In this document: positions 8,009 through 17,151 of the stretch, piece by piece
Layout: each line of letters starts with the position of its first letter
Numbering within the stretch: the stretch's first letter is position 1
From: Bradyrhizobium betae
GTDB lineage: Bacteria > Pseudomonadota > Alphaproteobacteria > Rhizobiales > Xanthobacteraceae
Direction: 5' to 3'
Length of the DNA: 64,000 nt
Assembly (NCBI RefSeq): GCF_008932115.1
Contig: NZ_CP044543.1
Coordinates: forward strand, 806,001-870,000
Notes under the pieces: model-generated
What the model saw: only the letters and a program-made list of their open reading frames with translations
The model's database searches: none
What the model was told of the DNA's origin: nothing
Program-made: the position numbers and the translations under genes

Positions 8009-8722
8009 TTACAGGGCCAGATATCGCCGCCGGATTGCGTCATTGGCCTTCAGCTCGTCGATTCCGGCGGCGTAGACGATCTGGCCCTTGTCGATGACGG
8101 TGGCGTGGCTGGCCAGCCCCAGGCAGAAATGCATGTTCTGCTCGGCGATCAGCACGGTCGATCCGAGCTGGCGAAGCTGCCGCAGCAGTTCCCCGATCCG
8201 CTGCACGATGATCGGGGCGAGCCCCTCGCTCGGCTCATCCAGCAGTAACAGCGCGGGATTGCCCATCAGCGTGCGCGCGATCGCGAGCATCTGCTGCTCG
8301 CCGCCGGACAGCCGCCCCGCGATGCGGTGGCGCAGCGGCTCGAGCAGCGGAAAGACCTCGTAGATGCGCTTGATCGGCCATTCGTCCTGGCCCTCCGGCC
8401 CCTTCTTGCGACCGATGACGAGGTTGTCCTCGACCGTATGCTCGGGAAAGATCTGGCGATCCTCCGGCACGAAGCCGAGGCCGGCGCGCGCGATATGGTG
8501 CGGCCTCTGGCCGGAGATCACCGCGCCGCGCAGGCTCACTCTGCCGCGACGCGGCGGCGCCAGCCCCATGATCGCCTTCATGGTGGTGGATTTGCCGGCG
8601 CCATTGCGGCCGAGCAGCGCCATGGTCTCGCCCTGCCGCACCGAGAGGCCGACGCCGAACAGGATCTGGCTGGTGCCGTAATAAACGTCGAGATCGGCGA
8701 CCTCGATGATGGCTGCGCTCAT
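8009..8722 (-). CDS. livF: Branched-chain amino acid-type ABC transporter ATP-binding protein LivF
   Basis: 237 residues with Walker A GRNGAGKST, signature LSGGEQQML, Walker B LLLLDEPSEGLAP and the LivF-specific IAEQNMHFCLGLASHATVIDKG end. It energises uptake by the LivHM channel. The ATG overlaps the livG stop (ATGA), so it is the last gene of the operon livH-livM-livG-livF. The ligand need not be a branched-chain amino acid: related rhizobial systems take up urea, aromatic acids and other compounds. Confidence 0.93.
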   Translation of the reverse strand: MSAAIIEVADLDVYYGTSQILFGVGLSVRQGETMALLGRNGAGKSTTMKAIMGLAPPRRGRVSLRGAVISGQRPHHIARAGLGFVPEDRQIFPEHTVEDNLVIGRKKGPEGQDEWPIKRIYEVFPLLEPLRHRIAGRLSGGEQQMLAIARTLMGNPALLLLDEPSEGLAPIIVQRIGELLRQLRQLGSTVLIAEQNMHFCLGLASHATVIDKGQIVYAAGIDELKANDAIRRRYLAL

Positions 8723-9474
8723 GCGGCGGCTCCCGCATGTTCGGTGCCGAGATAGGCCTCGATCACGGCGCTGTCGTTGCGGATTTCGTCCGGCGTGCCG
8801 GTCGCGAGGATGCGGCCGTAACAGAGTACGACGATCTTGGGCGCGATCATGAACACGATATCCATGTCGTGCTCGATGAAGACGACGGTGATCTTCTGCG
8901 TGTCCCAGAGCTCGCGGACCTTGTCGATCATGCGCCAGCGCTCTTCCGGACCCATGCCGGCGGTCGGCTCGTCCAGCAGCAGCACTTTGGGTTCGAGCAC
9001 CAGCGCAAGGGCAATATCGAGCAGCTTCTGGTCGCCATGCGACAGCGTCGCGGCCGTGCGATGGCGTTTGCTCGCGAGGCCCAGCAGTTCCATCACGTGC
9101 TCGGCGCGGTCGCGCGTCTGCGGCAGCGGGAAGCGCTTGTGCAGCACCGCGGACGTCCGCTGGTCGGCGCTGACGGCGGCGAGCATGGTCTCCTGCACCG
9201 TCAGCGATTTGAAGATGCTGGCAACCTGGAACGCGCGGCCGATGCCATGGCGCACGATCTCCGGCGGCGAACGGCCGGCGAGATCGACGCCGTCGAGCAG
9301 CACCTGGCCGGAATCCGGCTTCAGCGCGCCGGTGATGAGGTTGAAGAAGGTGCTCTTGCCCGCACCGTTCGGACCGATCACGGCGGTGAGTGAGCCGTCG
9401 GGAAAGTCGAGCGATACGTCGTTGGTAGCCTTCACGCCACCGAACGATTTTGCGAGGTTACGGATCTCGAGCAT
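8719..9474 (-). CDS. livG: Branched-chain amino acid-type ABC transporter ATP-binding protein LivG
   Basis: 251 residues from the ATG at 9474. The open frame continues upstream but the LivG homology starts here with MLEIRNLAKSFGG. It has Walker A GPNGAGKST, a signature of the form LSHGDQKLLDIA (H replaces the usual G, common in LivG), and Walker B VLLLDEPTAGMG. It is the second ATPase of the importer, separated from livM by 2 bp and overlapping livF. Confidence 0.93.
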   Translation of the reverse strand: MLEIRNLAKSFGGVKATNDVSLDFPDGSLTAVIGPNGAGKSTFFNLITGALKPDSGQVLLDGVDLAGRSPPEIVRHGIGRAFQVASIFKSLTVQETMLAAVSADQRTSAVLHKRFPLPQTRDRAEHVMELLGLASKRHRTAATLSHGDQKLLDIALALVLEPKVLLLDEPTAGMGPEERWRMIDKVRELWDTQKITVVFIEHDMDIVFMIAPKIVVLCYGRILATGTPDEIRNDSAVIEAYLGTEHAGAAA

Positions 9475-9476
9475 GG

Positions 9477-10496
9477 CTAGCGCCCCTCGCCCGCATCGCG
9501 CCGATGCGCGAACCATTCGGCGGTGAAATCGAGCAGGCCCTTGCGCAGGCCCAGCGCGAAGAACAGGATGACCACGCCGAGCACGATGCCGTGATATTCG
9601 GTGAAGCGCGTCACGGTGTCGTTGAGCAGCAGCAGCAAGACGGTGCCGACCATCGGCCCCAGGAAGGTCGAGACGCCGCCGAGCATGTTGATGAAGATGC
9701 CCTCGCCCGAGATCGTCCAGTAGGCGAACTCCGGATAGGCGCCGGAGACGAACAGCGCCATCACCATGCCGCCCATCGAGGCGAACAGCGCCGCCAGCAC
9801 GAAGACGGTGAGCTTGGCGCGCCAGACGTCGATACCGAGAAAACTCGCGCGCGCGGCGTTGTCGCGGATCATGCGCAGCGTGTAGCCGAACGGCGACTGC
9901 GCAATCTGGCGCATCGCGAGCAGGCCGAGGATCAGCAGCGCGCAGCTGGCGATGTAGAGATGCACATGGTCGGCGAGATTGATGCCGAGGAATGTGGGAC
10001 GCGGAATGCCGCCGCGCAGGCCCTGGTCGCCGCCGGTGAAAGAGGCCCACGACAAAATGGTCGAGTGGATCAGCATCTGGAAGGCCAGCGTGACGAAGGC
10101 GAAATAGATCTCCTTCAGCCGCACGCAGATCGCACCGATGACGGCAGCAATCACCGCCGTAATCGCCAGCGTCGCGATGAAGGCCACGGGAATCGGCACG
10201 CCGAGCTTCTGCATGATCAGGCCGAAGCTGTAGGCGCCGAGGCCAAAGAACATGCCATGGCCGAACGAGGTCAGCCCGGTATAGCCGACCAGCAGATTGA
10301 GCGAGGTCGCGAACAGGCCGTAGGCTGAGCAGCGGATGACGAAATCGAGCAGCGCCTTACTGCCTGACAACAGCGGCAGGCTCGCCAGAACCGCGAAGGC
10401 GACAAGCGCGATCAGGACGTCGCGATAGCGATGCAGCGCCGCGCCATCGCGCGCCGGCACCAGCGTCTCGGCGCGCCCGGCCTCCAGCTCGGTCAT
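9477..10496 (-). CDS. livM: Branched-chain amino acid-type ABC transporter permease LivM
   Basis: 339 residues with about nine membrane helices and LivM landmarks GYTGLTSFGHGMFFGLGAY, TGGDQGLRG and GPMVGTVLLLLLNDT. It forms the channel together with LivH. Its start overlaps the livH stop by 4 bp (10493-10496), consistent with translational coupling. Confidence 0.93.
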   Translation of the reverse strand: MTELEAGRAETLVPARDGAALHRYRDVLIALVAFAVLASLPLLSGSKALLDFVIRCSAYGLFATSLNLLVGYTGLTSFGHGMFFGLGAYSFGLIMQKLGVPIPVAFIATLAITAVIAAVIGAICVRLKEIYFAFVTLAFQMLIHSTILSWASFTGGDQGLRGGIPRPTFLGINLADHVHLYIASCALLILGLLAMRQIAQSPFGYTLRMIRDNAARASFLGIDVWRAKLTVFVLAALFASMGGMVMALFVSGAYPEFAYWTISGEGIFINMLGGVSTFLGPMVGTVLLLLLNDTVTRFTEYHGIVLGVVILFFALGLRKGLLDFTAEWFAHRRDAGEGR

Positions 10497-11395
10497 GCCG
10501 CCTCCTTGCCGAACAGGCCGGTGGGTTTTGAGACCAGCACGATCACCATGAACAGATACATCAGCCCTTCCGTGAACAGGGGAAAGCCTAGCGAGCCGTA
10601 GGACCTGATCAGGCCGAGCAACAGCGCGCCGATCAGCGCGCCCAGGATCGAACCCATGCCGCCGATCACGGTGACGATGAAGGATTCGATCAGCACCGAA
10701 AATCCCATCCCCGGCGTCAGCGACCGCACCGGGGCCGCAAGTGCGCCGGCAAGGCCGGCCAGCATGCCGCCGAGCGCGAACACGCCGCCATAGATCAGGC
10801 CGGTATTGATGCCGAGCGCCGACACCATGCCGGGATTATGCGCGGCCGCGCGGATCACCTTGCCGATACGGCTGCGCGACAATCCAATGCCGAGCACGAT
10901 GGCCGCGACCAGTGCGACGCCGATCAGTAACAGATAATAAGGCGGCACCACGCCGCCGGCGATGAACAGCGGCATCACCTGGAACGCCGCCGGCATGCCC
11001 ATCGACCTGAATTCCGGCCCCCAGATCAGGCGCACGACATCGTCGAAGATCAACACGAACGCATAGCACACGAGAAGCTGCATCAGCACATCGGCGCCAT
11101 AGACGCGGCTCATGAAGACGCGCTCGAAGATGAGGCCGAGAATCGCTGTGCCCGCCGCGCCAGCCAGCATCGCCAATGCAAAGCTTCCGGTGAGCTGATA
11201 GGCCGTCATCGCGAAATAAGCGCCAAACATATAGAAGGCGCCGTGGCTGAAATTGACGATCTTGAGCACGCCGAAGATCAGCGTCAGCCCGACCGCGACC
11301 AGGAACAGCAGCATGCCGATGATGAGGCCGCTGGTGGTTTGCGTCACCAGGCAGGAGGAACTGGAGAGGCAGCCGGCAAGCGCGTCGAGATCCAC
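10493..11395 (-). CDS. livH: Branched-chain amino acid-type ABC transporter permease LivH
   Basis: 300 residues, about eight membrane helices, with the LivH patterns FGVLKIVNFSHGAFYMFGAY, ALGINTGLIYGGVFALGG and IGGMGSILGALIGALLLG. It is the first membrane gene of the operon and lies 90 bp downstream of the binding-protein gene, with an intrinsic terminator-like hairpin between the two. Confidence 0.93.
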   Translation of the reverse strand: MDLDALAGCLSSSSCLVTQTTSGLIIGMLLFLVAVGLTLIFGVLKIVNFSHGAFYMFGAYFAMTAYQLTGSFALAMLAGAAGTAILGLIFERVFMSRVYGADVLMQLLVCYAFVLIFDDVVRLIWGPEFRSMGMPAAFQVMPLFIAGGVVPPYYLLLIGVALVAAIVLGIGLSRSRIGKVIRAAAHNPGMVSALGINTGLIYGGVFALGGMLAGLAGALAAPVRSLTPGMGFSVLIESFIVTVIGGMGSILGALIGALLLGLIRSYGSLGFPLFTEGLMYLFMVIVLVSKPTGLFGKEAA

Positions 11396-11442
11396 GGAAA
11401 CACTTTCATTGCAGCGCGCCAGAAGCGGCGCGGGGAGCCAAA

Positions 11443-11476
11443 CGAAAACGGCGGAGACGGTCGCCCGTCTCCGCCG
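11443..11476 (-). terminator. Intrinsic terminator between the binding-protein gene and livH
   Basis: On the minus strand CGGCGGAGACGG-GCGA-CCGTCTCCGCCG is a perfect 12-bp stem followed by TTTTCGTTT. It sits between the binding protein and livH, so partial read-through would give more binding protein than permease. Confidence 0.8.
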
Positions 11477-11485
11477 CGTGTCGGA

Positions 11486-12745
11486 TCAGGTGTAACCCTT
11501 GCTCTTCTTCCACTCGGCCTCGAGCTCGAAGATGGTCTTCCAGTCGCCGGCCTTGACCTCGGGCACGTAAGGCTCCTGCGGGATCGTGGTGCCCCAGCCG
11601 ATCGCGTAGCCGACCAGCGTGTGGTCGTCGCCGCGCATCGTCACGGTGCCGTCGGCGCCGAACGGGCACTTGATGGTGAGGCCCTTCAATGTCTCCGCGA
11701 TCTTCTTGCCGTCGGTGGAATTCGCCTTCTTCGCGGCTTCGGCGAGGAACATCACGGCGGTCGCGTTCTGCCACGACCAGTTGGTCGGGTACTCGTTGTA
11801 CTTGGCCTTGTAGGCATCGCCCCAGGCCGCATTCTCCGGCGTGGTCGGGAAGGTCTTGATGTAGCGGTTGCCGGAGTGGATGCCCTTCGGCAGGTTCTTC
11901 ACCACGGTGAGCGCGGTGTAGTCGGCCATGTTGACCGCGAACACCTCCATCTGGCCGAACATCGCGTAGATGTTGGCCTGGTCGATGTAGGAGGTGAGAT
12001 CGCCGCCCCACAGGCAGGAGTACAGCGCCTGCGGCTTGGCCTGCAGAATCTTGGTTACCACCTCGGTGTAGTCGGGCTGGAACAGCTTCGGCCAGGATTC
12101 ACTGATGATCTCGACGTCGGGCGCGAAGCGCTTCAGATACAGCGTGAACTCGCCGGTGGTGTCGCGGCCATAGGCATAGTCCGGCGAACAGGTCGCCCAT
12201 TTCTTCAGGCCCTTGGCCTTGGAGATCGCGGCTGCATAACTGCCGCCGACGATAGAGTCGTGAATGCCCTGCCGCACACAGCGGAACGCGTTCGGGATGT
12301 GCTGCTTGGGATCGGCGGTGAGCGAGGACGCTTCCGAGCAGGTGTGGACACAGAGTACGCCGAGATCCCGAGCCACTTCGTGAACCGCGAACGATCCGGA
12401 CGAGGCCTCACCGTCGATCAGCCATTCGCAGCCGTCGGTGTTGACGAGTTCGCGCGCGACGCGGGCGGCTTCCTGCGGCTGGCCCTTGGAGTCGCGGATC
12501 ACCATCTCGATCTGCCGTCCGGCGAGTCCGCCGGCCGCATTGACCTTCTCGACCTCGAGCATCACCGCATTGCGCGACGACGTGCCGAGCTGCGCGACGC
12601 GGCCCGACAGAATCGTCGGCATGCCGACCTTGATGGTCTTGGCTTGGGCCCGCGCCACCCACGGCGCGGCAACACTCATCGCACCGGCGCCCATCAGCGC
12701 CAGCGTTGAACGGCGGCTGATGCCCGGCGTGCGGGTTCTCGTCAT
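11486..12745 (-). CDS. Liv-type periplasmic substrate-binding protein
   Basis: A 419-residue type I periplasmic binding protein. The N-terminus has SRRSTLALMGAGAMSVAAPWVARAQA, a twin-arginine-like signal peptide with an AQA cleavage site. The mature part has KVGMPTILSGRVAQLG, VEKVNAAGGLAGRQIEMVIRDS and SPDYAYGRDTTGEF, the LivK/AmiC-type ligand domain. It is the first gene of the liv operon and delivers the unknown ligand to LivHM. It is divergent from the acyl-CoA ligase operon across a 171-bp interval. That pairing hints that the ligand could be the acid or ketone handled by those enzymes, which is inference. Confidence 0.9.
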   Translation of the reverse strand: MTRTRTPGISRRSTLALMGAGAMSVAAPWVARAQAKTIKVGMPTILSGRVAQLGTSSRNAVMLEVEKVNAAGGLAGRQIEMVIRDSKGQPQEAARVARELVNTDGCEWLIDGEASSGSFAVHEVARDLGVLCVHTCSEASSLTADPKQHIPNAFRCVRQGIHDSIVGGSYAAAISKAKGLKKWATCSPDYAYGRDTTGEFTLYLKRFAPDVEIISESWPKLFQPDYTEVVTKILQAKPQALYSCLWGGDLTSYIDQANIYAMFGQMEVFAVNMADYTALTVVKNLPKGIHSGNRYIKTFPTTPENAAWGDAYKAKYNEYPTNWSWQNATAVMFLAEAAKKANSTDGKKIAETLKGLTIKCPFGADGTVTMRGDDHTLVGYAIGWGTTIPQEPYVPEVKAGDWKTIFELEAEWKKSKGYT

Positions 12746-12916
12746 TTTTCCCTCCCTCTGTCGGGTCGGCGTGTCCTGATCCCTGTCGGAGATCGTCTCG
12801 TCTCCGTGGTCTCAAGGATTTCAGAGGTAGGGGGGTGACGTCAAGCCAAAGATGAATTACGAGTCAGAATTCATCGAGGGAGACAACGAGGCCACAACCG
12901 GCCCAAAACCCGCGCA

Positions 12917-14410
12917 ATGATCAACCTGTCGAGCTTCATCGCCTTTCATGCCCGGCGCACGCCGGACCGGCCTGCGCTGAAATATCGCGGCGAGGAGATT
13001 TCCTATGCCGTCTTCGATGCGCGCATCCGCAAGGCCGCCGGCTGGCTCGCCGCGCAAGGCATCGGCGCCGGTGATGTCGTGGCGGTGCTGATGAAGAACA
13101 GCGCGGCATTCCTCGAGCTCGTCTTCGCCACCAGTCATCTCGGCGCGGTGTTCCTGCCGATCAATTTTCGTCTCTCCCGCGACGAGGTCGGCTACATCAC
13201 AGCCAATGCCGGTGCGCGCCTCCTGATCGTCGATGAAGAGCTGGCTGCGAATGCCGCGGGCGCAAAGACTGTCGTGCTCGACGAGGCCGCCCAGCAAAGC
13301 GTCATACGCCTCGCGAGCGACGCGCCTGCCGCCCCGATGCATGTTCGCCAGCCATCCGACCTGATGCGGCTGATGTACACGTCGGGCACGACCGACCGCC
13401 CCAAGGGCGTGATGCTCACCTACGACAATTTCTACTGGAAGTCAGCCGACCAGACGATTGCGCTCGGCCTCAGCGCCGGCACGCGGCTGCTCGTCGTCGG
13501 CCCGCTCTATCACGTCGGCGCGCTCGACCTGCCCGGCATCGCCGTGCTCTGGCATGGCGGTTTTATCCGCGTCGAGCGTAATTTCGAGCCGGAGGCCGCA
13601 CTCGCGGCCATCGCGGAAGACAAGCTCAACGCCGCCTGGTTCGCACCCGTGATGACCACCGCGATCCTCACCTGCCCGGCGCGCGAGAGCTACGACGTCT
13701 CCAGCCTGGCATGGGCGATCGGCGGCGGCGAGAAGACGCCGGAGGCGCGCATCCGCGCCTTCTCCGAATACTTCCGCAATGCGCGCTACATCGACGCCTA
13801 CGGCCTCACCGAAACCTTCGGCGGCGACACGTTCATGGACGCCGGCCGCGAGATCGAGAAGATCGGCTCGACGGGGCGCGCCATCGCCCATGTCGAGATC
13901 GAAATTCGCAACGAGGACGGCAAGTCGCTGCCGGCGAACGTCAACGGCGAAATCTGCCTGCGCGGCCCCAAAATCACGCGCGGCTACTGGAAGGATCCCG
14001 ACAAGACCGCGGCCGCCTTCTTCGGCGACTGGTTCCGCAGCGGCGATGTCGGCTATCTCGACGACGAAGGCTTCCTGTATCTGACCGACCGCAAGAAGGA
14101 CATGATCATCTCCGGGGGCGAGAATATCGCTTCCTCCGAACTCGAGCGTGTCATCTACGATCTGCCTGAGGTGCGCGAGGTCGCGGTGATCGGCCTGCGC
14201 GATCCGCGCTGGGGCGAGCGGCCGGTCGCGATCGTGGTGCTGGCCGAAGGTGCGAACCTCGAGCTCCCTGCCCTCACCCAACATTGCCGCGCGCGGCTGG
14301 CGAGCTTCAAGGTGCCGAAACAGCTCGTCATCCGCGACAGCCTGCCACGCAACCCGTCGGGCAAGATTCTCAAGCGCGTGCTGCGCGCCGAGCTGGAGAC
14401 GCCTGAATGA
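12917..14410 (+). CDS. Class I adenylate-forming acyl-CoA ligase
   Basis: 497 residues of the AMP-forming acyl-CoA synthetase family. Motif A3 is MYTSGTTDRPKGVML, A5 is YGLTETFGG, A7/A8 is WFRSGDVGYLDDEGFLYLTDRKKDMIISGGENI, and A10 PRNPSGKILKR carries the catalytic lysine. It activates a carboxylic acid with ATP and CoA in the cytoplasm. The stop overlaps the tetR start (ATGA), so the gene is the head of a three-gene operon ending in a Baeyer-Villiger monooxygenase. Acid specificity cannot be read here. Confidence 0.9.
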   Translation: MINLSSFIAFHARRTPDRPALKYRGEEISYAVFDARIRKAAGWLAAQGIGAGDVVAVLMKNSAAFLELVFATSHLGAVFLPINFRLSRDEVGYITANAGARLLIVDEELAANAAGAKTVVLDEAAQQSVIRLASDAPAAPMHVRQPSDLMRLMYTSGTTDRPKGVMLTYDNFYWKSADQTIALGLSAGTRLLVVGPLYHVGALDLPGIAVLWHGGFIRVERNFEPEAALAAIAEDKLNAAWFAPVMTTAILTCPARESYDVSSLAWAIGGGEKTPEARIRAFSEYFRNARYIDAYGLTETFGGDTFMDAGREIEKIGSTGRAIAHVEIEIRNEDGKSLPANVNGEICLRGPKITRGYWKDPDKTAAAFFGDWFRSGDVGYLDDEGFLYLTDRKKDMIISGGENIASSELERVIYDLPEVREVAVIGLRDPRWGERPVAIVVLAEGANLELPALTQHCRARLASFKVPKQLVIRDSLPRNPSGKILKRVLRAELETPE

Positions 14411-15048
14411 CGCAAGCGAATGCAAAGGTCGCAAAACTCAATCGCGTCGAGCGCAACGCCTGGACCAAGCAGAAGATCTTCGAGGCCGCCACCAAGGTCG
14501 TCGGCAAGCATGGCTATGCCGAAGCCTCCGTCGCCCGCATCACCGAACAGGCCGGCGTCGCGCAAGGCACCTTTTACAATCATTTCGAAAACCGCCAGGC
14601 GCTGCTCGACCAGCTCCTGCCCAAGATCGGTCTCGACATGGTCGAGTTCATCCGCGCCCGCACCGGCAATGCCGATGCGGCCCGCCAGGAGATCGCGCGC
14701 TTCTCCGCCTTCTTCGACTTCATCCGCGAGGTGCCGGAATTCCTGCGCATCCTCAACGAAGCCGAGTTCTTTGCGCCCATCGGCTACCAGAAGCATCTCG
14801 ACAACATCTCGGTCGCCTATGTTCGCATCCTGCGACGTGCCCGCGGGGCCGGCGCGATCGAGAATTACAGCGACGAGGAATTCGAGGCCATCGTCCACAT
14901 GCTGATGGGCTCGCGCGGCTATCTCAGCCGCCGATACTCCTATTCGGAAGGCGGCGTCACCGCCGTGCCCGACCACGTCATCTCCGCCTACCGCAAGCTG
15001 ATGACGCGCGGCCTGTTCAGTTCATCCGGAGATCAGAAAACGCCATGA
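14407..15048 (+). CDS. TetR-family transcriptional regulator
   Basis: 213 residues with an N-terminal TetR helix-turn-helix: KIFEAATKVVGKHGYAEASVARITEQAGVAQGTFYNHFENRQALLDQL. The C-terminal ligand-binding part is family-variable. It is translation-coupled on both sides (ATGA overlaps), so it probably controls this operon and possibly the divergent liv genes, responding to a substrate or acyl-CoA intermediate. Confidence 0.9.
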   Translation: MTQANAKVAKLNRVERNAWTKQKIFEAATKVVGKHGYAEASVARITEQAGVAQGTFYNHFENRQALLDQLLPKIGLDMVEFIRARTGNADAARQEIARFSAFFDFIREVPEFLRILNEAEFFAPIGYQKHLDNISVAYVRILRRARGAGAIENYSDEEFEAIVHMLMGSRGYLSRRYSYSEGGVTAVPDHVISAYRKLMTRGLFSSSGDQKTP

Positions 15049-16955
15049 ACATCGAATCTCCACGCCGGCCGCTCGACCTCGCCTCGGCGATCGCCGAAGG
15101 CGACATCCGCTGCCTGCTGATGGTGCTGGTGCACATGACCGGCGATACGCGCTGGCTCGAGCCGCCGTACTTACCCAAGCGCGACATCCGCCTCATTCCC
15201 GATCCCGAAGCCGGGGTGCCGAAAGAGGTCCAGGACGAGATCCGCGCCGCTGTGGTCAAGCTCTTTGCCGACGGCACGCCCAGGCCCGTCATCGCCGATC
15301 CCGGCGAGGAGCTGCTGCTGAAGATGATGCGCACCTGCCTCGGCGAGAACGTCGCGCCGGAATACGCGCCCTTGATGCGCGAGGAGATGGGATTCGTGCC
15401 GCGCGAGCCGCGCTGGACCAGGCGTCCCTCCGACGAAAGGCTCGCGGAACAGCATGTCCTCATCGTCGGCGCCGGCGTCTGCGCCATCGCGCTCGGCGTC
15501 GCACTCGGCCATCTCGGCATTCCCTACACCATCGTCGAGAAGAACAGCGAGCTCGGCGGCACATGGTGGATCAACCGCTATCCCGGCTGCGGCGTCGACA
15601 CGCCGAACCACTCCTATTCCTACTCGTTCGGCTCGCACAACGAATGGACGCGCTACTTCTGTCAGCGTGAGGAGCTGCTCGGCTATCTCCAGAAGGTCGC
15701 CGAGGAATACGGCATCCGCAAGCATCTGCGTGTCAACACCGAGCTGACATCATCGCGATGGGATGAAGCGAAACGACGTTGGATCTCGACGCTCAAGACC
15801 GCGAACGGCGAAGAGACATTCGAATCCACCGCGCTGGTCTCGGCCATCGGCCAGCTCAACGATCCCTCGCGCGCCCATTTCAAGGGCGAGGCAGACTTCA
15901 AGGGAACGATCCTGCATTCGGCGCTGTGGTCGGACGACGTCAAGATTGACGGCAAGCACGTCGCCGTCATCGGCACCGGCGCGACATCGATGCAGCTCGT
16001 ACCGTCGATCGCCGGCCGCGTCGCTTCGGTCACAGTGTATCAGCGGAGCCCGCAATGGGCGCGGCCGGTGAAAGGCTATGCCGACCCTATCAGCGAAGGC
16101 GCGCGCTGGCTGCTCGCGCATCTTCCATTCTATGTGCAGTGGTATCGCTTCAACATGTTCTGGCGCTACGGCGACGGCCTGCTGCCCTTCCTGCGCAAGG
16201 ACCCGGCCTGGCCGCATCCCGAGCGCGCCGTCAACAAGGGCAATGACCGGCACCGCCAGGAACTGACCGACTTCATCCTCACCGAGCTGAAGGACCGGCC
16301 CGACCTGATCGCGAAGTGCGTGCCGACCTATCCGCCCTACGGCAAGCGCATCCTGCTCGACAACAACTGGTTCAAGACGCTGACGCGGGACAATGTCGAG
16401 CTCGTCACCGACACGATCGATCATTTCGACGAGGGTGGCATCGTCACCGCCGACGGCGAGCGCCGTCCCGCCGACATCATCGTGGTCGCAACCGGCTTCA
16501 AGGTCACGGAAATGGCGGCGCGCCTCAACATCAGCGGTCGCGACGGCAAGGATTTGCGGCAGGCCTGGGCCAACGACAATCCGACCGCGTTCCTCGGCCT
16601 CACCGTGCCGGGCTTTCCGAACTTCTTCTGCATGCTTGGGCCAAACTCGGGCCCGGCACACGGCGGCAGCGTGATTTTCCAGTCGGAGTGCCAGAGCCGC
16701 TACATCTCCGCCTGCCTCGCCGACATGATCGAGCAGGACGTCGCCGCCGTCGACGTCCGTCCGGAGGTACTCGACGACTACGTCCGCAAGGTCGATGCCG
16801 AGCACGAGACCATGATCTGGACCCATCCGGGCATGAGCACCTACTACCGCAACTCGAGTGGCCGCGTGTTTTCCGCGATGCCCTGGCGGTTCGTGGACTA
16901 CTGGCGCATGACGCACGATCCCGATTTGGGGCAATATAGGCTGACGAAGGCGTGA
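15045..16955 (+). CDS. Baeyer-Villiger monooxygenase, HAPMO-like
   Basis: 636 residues from the ATG at 15045, which overlaps the tetR stop. An N-terminal extension of about 135 residues precedes the FAD site VGAGVCAIALGVALGHLG; then come ELGGTWWINRYPGCGVDTPNHSYSYSF, the fingerprint FKGTILHSALWSD (FxGxxxHxxxW) and the NADPH Rossmann motif VIGTGATSMQLVPS. The length and extension match 4-hydroxyacetophenone monooxygenase (about 640 residues) rather than the 540-residue cyclohexanone type. It inserts oxygen next to a carbonyl to make an ester from a ketone. With the upstream ligase it suggests catabolism of an aryl or alkyl ketone. The substrate is not determined. Confidence 0.88.
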   Translation: MNIESPRRPLDLASAIAEGDIRCLLMVLVHMTGDTRWLEPPYLPKRDIRLIPDPEAGVPKEVQDEIRAAVVKLFADGTPRPVIADPGEELLLKMMRTCLGENVAPEYAPLMREEMGFVPREPRWTRRPSDERLAEQHVLIVGAGVCAIALGVALGHLGIPYTIVEKNSELGGTWWINRYPGCGVDTPNHSYSYSFGSHNEWTRYFCQREELLGYLQKVAEEYGIRKHLRVNTELTSSRWDEAKRRWISTLKTANGEETFESTALVSAIGQLNDPSRAHFKGEADFKGTILHSALWSDDVKIDGKHVAVIGTGATSMQLVPSIAGRVASVTVYQRSPQWARPVKGYADPISEGARWLLAHLPFYVQWYRFNMFWRYGDGLLPFLRKDPAWPHPERAVNKGNDRHRQELTDFILTELKDRPDLIAKCVPTYPPYGKRILLDNNWFKTLTRDNVELVTDTIDHFDEGGIVTADGERRPADIIVVATGFKVTEMAARLNISGRDGKDLRQAWANDNPTAFLGLTVPGFPNFFCMLGPNSGPAHGGSVIFQSECQSRYISACLADMIEQDVAAVDVRPEVLDDYVRKVDAEHETMIWTHPGMSTYYRNSSGRVFSAMPWRFVDYWRMTHDPDLGQYRLTKA

Positions 16956-16983
16956 ACGTTGATCGCGCGGCGATGACGGTGCA

Positions 16984-17118
16984 CCCTCTCCCCTTGCGGG
17001 AGAGGGTGGCTTCGCAAAGCGAAGCCGGGTGAGGGGTTCTATCCTCACGAACGGTATTGCGAGTGGACAGAACCCCTCATCCGGCGCTTCGCGCCACCTT
17101 CTCCCATAAGGGGAGAAG
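16984..17118. repeat. Palindromic intergenic repeat (family C)
   Basis: Long imperfect palindrome: CCCTCTCCCCTTGCGGGAGAG at the left is answered by CTTCTCCCATAAGGGGAGAAG at the right, with inner arms AGAACCCCTCA. Related in sequence to the element at 36478-36617. Confidence 0.8.
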
Positions 17119-17151
17119 TAAGAAGACGAGCTCCGCGGGAGGAATCATCTC

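Noticed and set aside
7846..8043. Extending the small membrane-protein gene upstream to 8043 (138 codons).
   Set aside because: The added part has no homology-like features, a poor start context and overlaps livF.
11243..12709. A 488-codon frame on the plus strand.
   Set aside because: Antisense to the liv binding-protein gene; composition (His, Arg, Asp, Gly-rich) is typical of shadow frames.
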